From: Bacillota bacterium
GTDB taxonomy: Bacteria > Bacillota > Clostridia > Acetivibrionales > DSM-1351
Direction of reading: 5' to 3'
Length of the DNA: 64,000 nucleotides
Assembly (NCBI GenBank): GCA_023390335.1
Contig: JAEWCZ010000086.1
Location: 1 to 64,000 of the forward strand
In this document: in pieces, positions 63,401 to 64,000 of the stretch
How positions within the stretch are numbered: position 1 is the stretch's first letter
Layout of the letters: each line of letters opens with the position of its first letter
Notes under the pieces: model-generated
Seen by the model: the letters and a program-made list of their open reading frames with translations, nothing else
Databases searched by the model: none
What the model was told of the DNA's origin: nothing
Translations under genes and position numbers: made by a program

Positions 63401-64000
63401 CCTCCCAATTTTTAAGGGTCGTGTTCACATAAAATGGACTGTCCTTAAACTCGATATTAGAATTCCCTGATTGGAAATTCAAGGTTGGTGGAATTTTTTT
63501 ATGCTTCAAAGACAAGAGAATCTTTATAACTCCAGCAATACCAGCCATGGATACACCGTGACCCAGATTTGTCTTTATTGACCCTATTGCACAGTACTCT
63601 TTCTTGTCAGTAAAGCTTCTAAAAGCCCTAGTCAAGGCCTGATACTCAATAGGATCTCCCAGCTTGGTACCAGTACCATGTGCTTCAACCATCTGTATTT
63701 GCTCGGGATTGATATTGCAGGAACTATACACCGAACATTCTAAACGTTGCTGTGAATTCAAACTGGGTGCGGTTATCCCATTTGATGTCCCGTCCTGGTT
63801 AATACCAGAACCCTTTATAACACCATAAATCTGGTCACCATCCCTGACAGCATCTTTAAGCCTTTTCAATACAATAACACCAACACCCTCTCCATAAACT
63901 ATTCCATCAGCCCTATCATCAAAGGTGTAACACTTGCCTGAATGAGAAAGCATGCTTGCCCGTTCGCTAAATAGGTGGAAAGTTGGTGTGCACTGGACAA
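60456..64000 (-). CDS. Trans-AT polyketide synthase, C-terminal part (KS-DH-KR), cut by window edge
   Basis: The frame is open to the right edge, so the 5' end is missing; about 1180 residues are visible and the first Met in them is not a start. It begins within a KS (HLFSERASML; His in EAHGTGT and TNLGH), then a trans-AT linker ending LPTYPFARDRYW, a DH with intact catalytic His (HHVVKGQRIMPG) and Asp (HPALMDAALQ), and a KR (YVVIGGAGGIGE; FFSSYQSF; NYASGCTFKDAF) that ends the protein. No ACP follows; the next protein supplies MT-ACP-ACP. The predicted product of the joint module is an alpha-methyl enoyl thioester. The acyltransferase and loading genes should lie beyond the edge. Confidence 0.95.
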   Translation of the reverse strand, partial: VQCTPTFHLFSERASMLSHSGKCYTFDDRADGIVYGEGVGVIVLKRLKDAVRDGDQIYGVIKGSGINQDGTSNGITAPSLNSQQRLECSVYSSCNINPEQIQMVEAHGTGTKLGDPIEYQALTRAFRSFTDKKEYCAIGSIKTNLGHGVSMAGIAGVIKILLSLKHKKIPPTLNFQSGNSNIEFKDSPFYVNTTLKNWEVPSGVKRCAAISGFGFSGTNAHIVIEEAPELMRQHSRKPGYLIALSARNMEQLKRQVERLIEYCEKSPEVDMGNMSLTLLTGRKHFNYRLACVVEDSNELIEILKKWMHKKKISQIFTSELRENDLYEQPSLKKYGNSCIKNCQKLTDSEEYLEQLLLIAELFTQGYELEYPKLFEDGEYSRISLPTYPFARDRYWISDDENKGDTGIAGIEVKKVNTTNSLNAAPTDIHPLLHQNTSDFLEQRFSSVFTGDEFFFAHHVVKGQRIMPGMAYVEMAREAVCLSAGSLRNEDTKIRLTNILWLKPIIVREQPVRVNIGLLPEDNQKIAFKVYTSPKDGGSDIKVQGTAEININAEVKFIDIEALRDECYQATFSAMECYEAFSELGIEYGPGHRGVEQIFMGEDRLLARINLPSILDHSKDKYYLHPALMDAALQTSIGFMLKDASAQGKPNKPYLPYALQELEIYGDSASAVWVHICYSEDSSPYSKIQKIDVDVADEQGRVCVSMKGFSSRLLEEEAMDESKADKLKSTALEKQTEETVMLTPVWDVVQIEKKEIYPLKSQRIVIIGGENDSLKDIINMYPKAKRLELKVQDSVEEIKESLSAVGQIDHIIWVSQSPQIESLTEDALIDDQNKGVLQCFRVIKALLSLGYGSKNLGWTVIVIKAQPVLQNETINPAHASLHGLIGSMVKEYPIWNVRVIDLEFGTDLPTNEIFSMQSDPQGNVLAYRGGEWYKQQLLPIKTSTTEKKVYRKNGVYVVIGGAGGIGEVWSEYMIKTYQANIVWIGRRKLNEEIQLKIDRLKAFGTAPIYISADATDRDALQNAYEQIKLKYEVINGVIHSAIVLLDKSLSNMDEDMFRAGLSAKVDVSVRIAQIFQNEPLDFVMFFSSYQSFIKAPGQSNYASGCTFKDAFAFQLSKEWPCLVKVMNWSYWGTTGIVSSKDYEKRMAQYGIGSIEPDEAMQALENLLSMPVDQLAMIKIIG

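Overview
The window reads as a low-GC, spore-forming, plant-fibre-degrading Clostridia chromosome, probably close to Ruminiclostridium/Clostridium cellulolyticum. The reasons are AT-rich DNA with strong GGAGG ribosome binding sites, a CIRCE-controlled groESL operon, the sporulation protein GerW (YtfJ) beside YtfI, the short HisG plus HisZ pair, and two secreted GH5 enzymes with type I dockerins, which are cellulosome subunits. Every gene I can support lies on the minus strand, so operons read from high to low coordinates.

Region 1 (1-10.2 kb) is housekeeping. The left edge carries two tandem sigma-A promoters and a boxA-like leader that look like the start of an rRNA operon running off the window. 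A sigma-B/F-type partner-switching operon follows (anti-anti-sigma, anti-sigma, sigma, second ATPase-fold regulator). Next come a membrane protein with a degenerate J-like domain, lysS, greA, an IMP dehydrogenase, a small membrane protein and groES-groEL. Region 2 (10.2-20.6 kb) is a compact histidine operon, hisZ-G-D-C-B-purC-hisH-A-F-IE, ending in a TPR protein gene. It has a clear sigma-A promoter, and purC sits inside it. Region 3 (20.7-29.5 kb) holds two tandem, recently duplicated GH5-CBM32-X2-X2-dockerin genes separated by an IS200/IS605 remnant, then gerW-ytfI, an ECF sigma/anti-sigma pair in which the sigma gene is frameshifted, and a GH1 beta-glucosidase. Region 4 (29.5-34.6 kb) has a PcrA/UvrD helicase gene that looks like a chimera of two helicases, and a ferredoxin-EtfA/EtfB pair.

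Region 5 (34.7-64 kb, continuing past the right edge) is the 3' part of a trans-acyltransferase polyketide synthase cluster. The upstream protein (cut by the window) ends KS-DH-KR. The 4362-residue protein starts MT-ACP-ACP, so one module is split over two proteins, then carries KS-DH0-ACP, KS-DH0-KR-ACP and KS-ACP-ACP-ACP. No acyltransferase or enoylreductase is visible. All three terminal ACPs carry the Trp at Ser+6 that marks carriers for beta-branching. A full beta-branching cassette follows: HMG synthase, ECH1, ECH2, donor ACP and a Ser-type decarboxylating KS. ECH2 is fused to a thioesterase, the only visible chain-release domain, which suggests that the beta-branch is made at the last module and is coupled to release. 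Inserted within the cassette are three unusual genes: a cobalamin-binding-type radical SAM enzyme, a PEBP-family protein, and a GH1-fold protein that has lost both catalytic glutamates. A GT1 glycosyltransferase, an MFS exporter and a small membrane protein close the cluster and probably serve modification, self-protection and export. The cassette plus these three proteins is the best candidate in the window for undescribed biochemistry.
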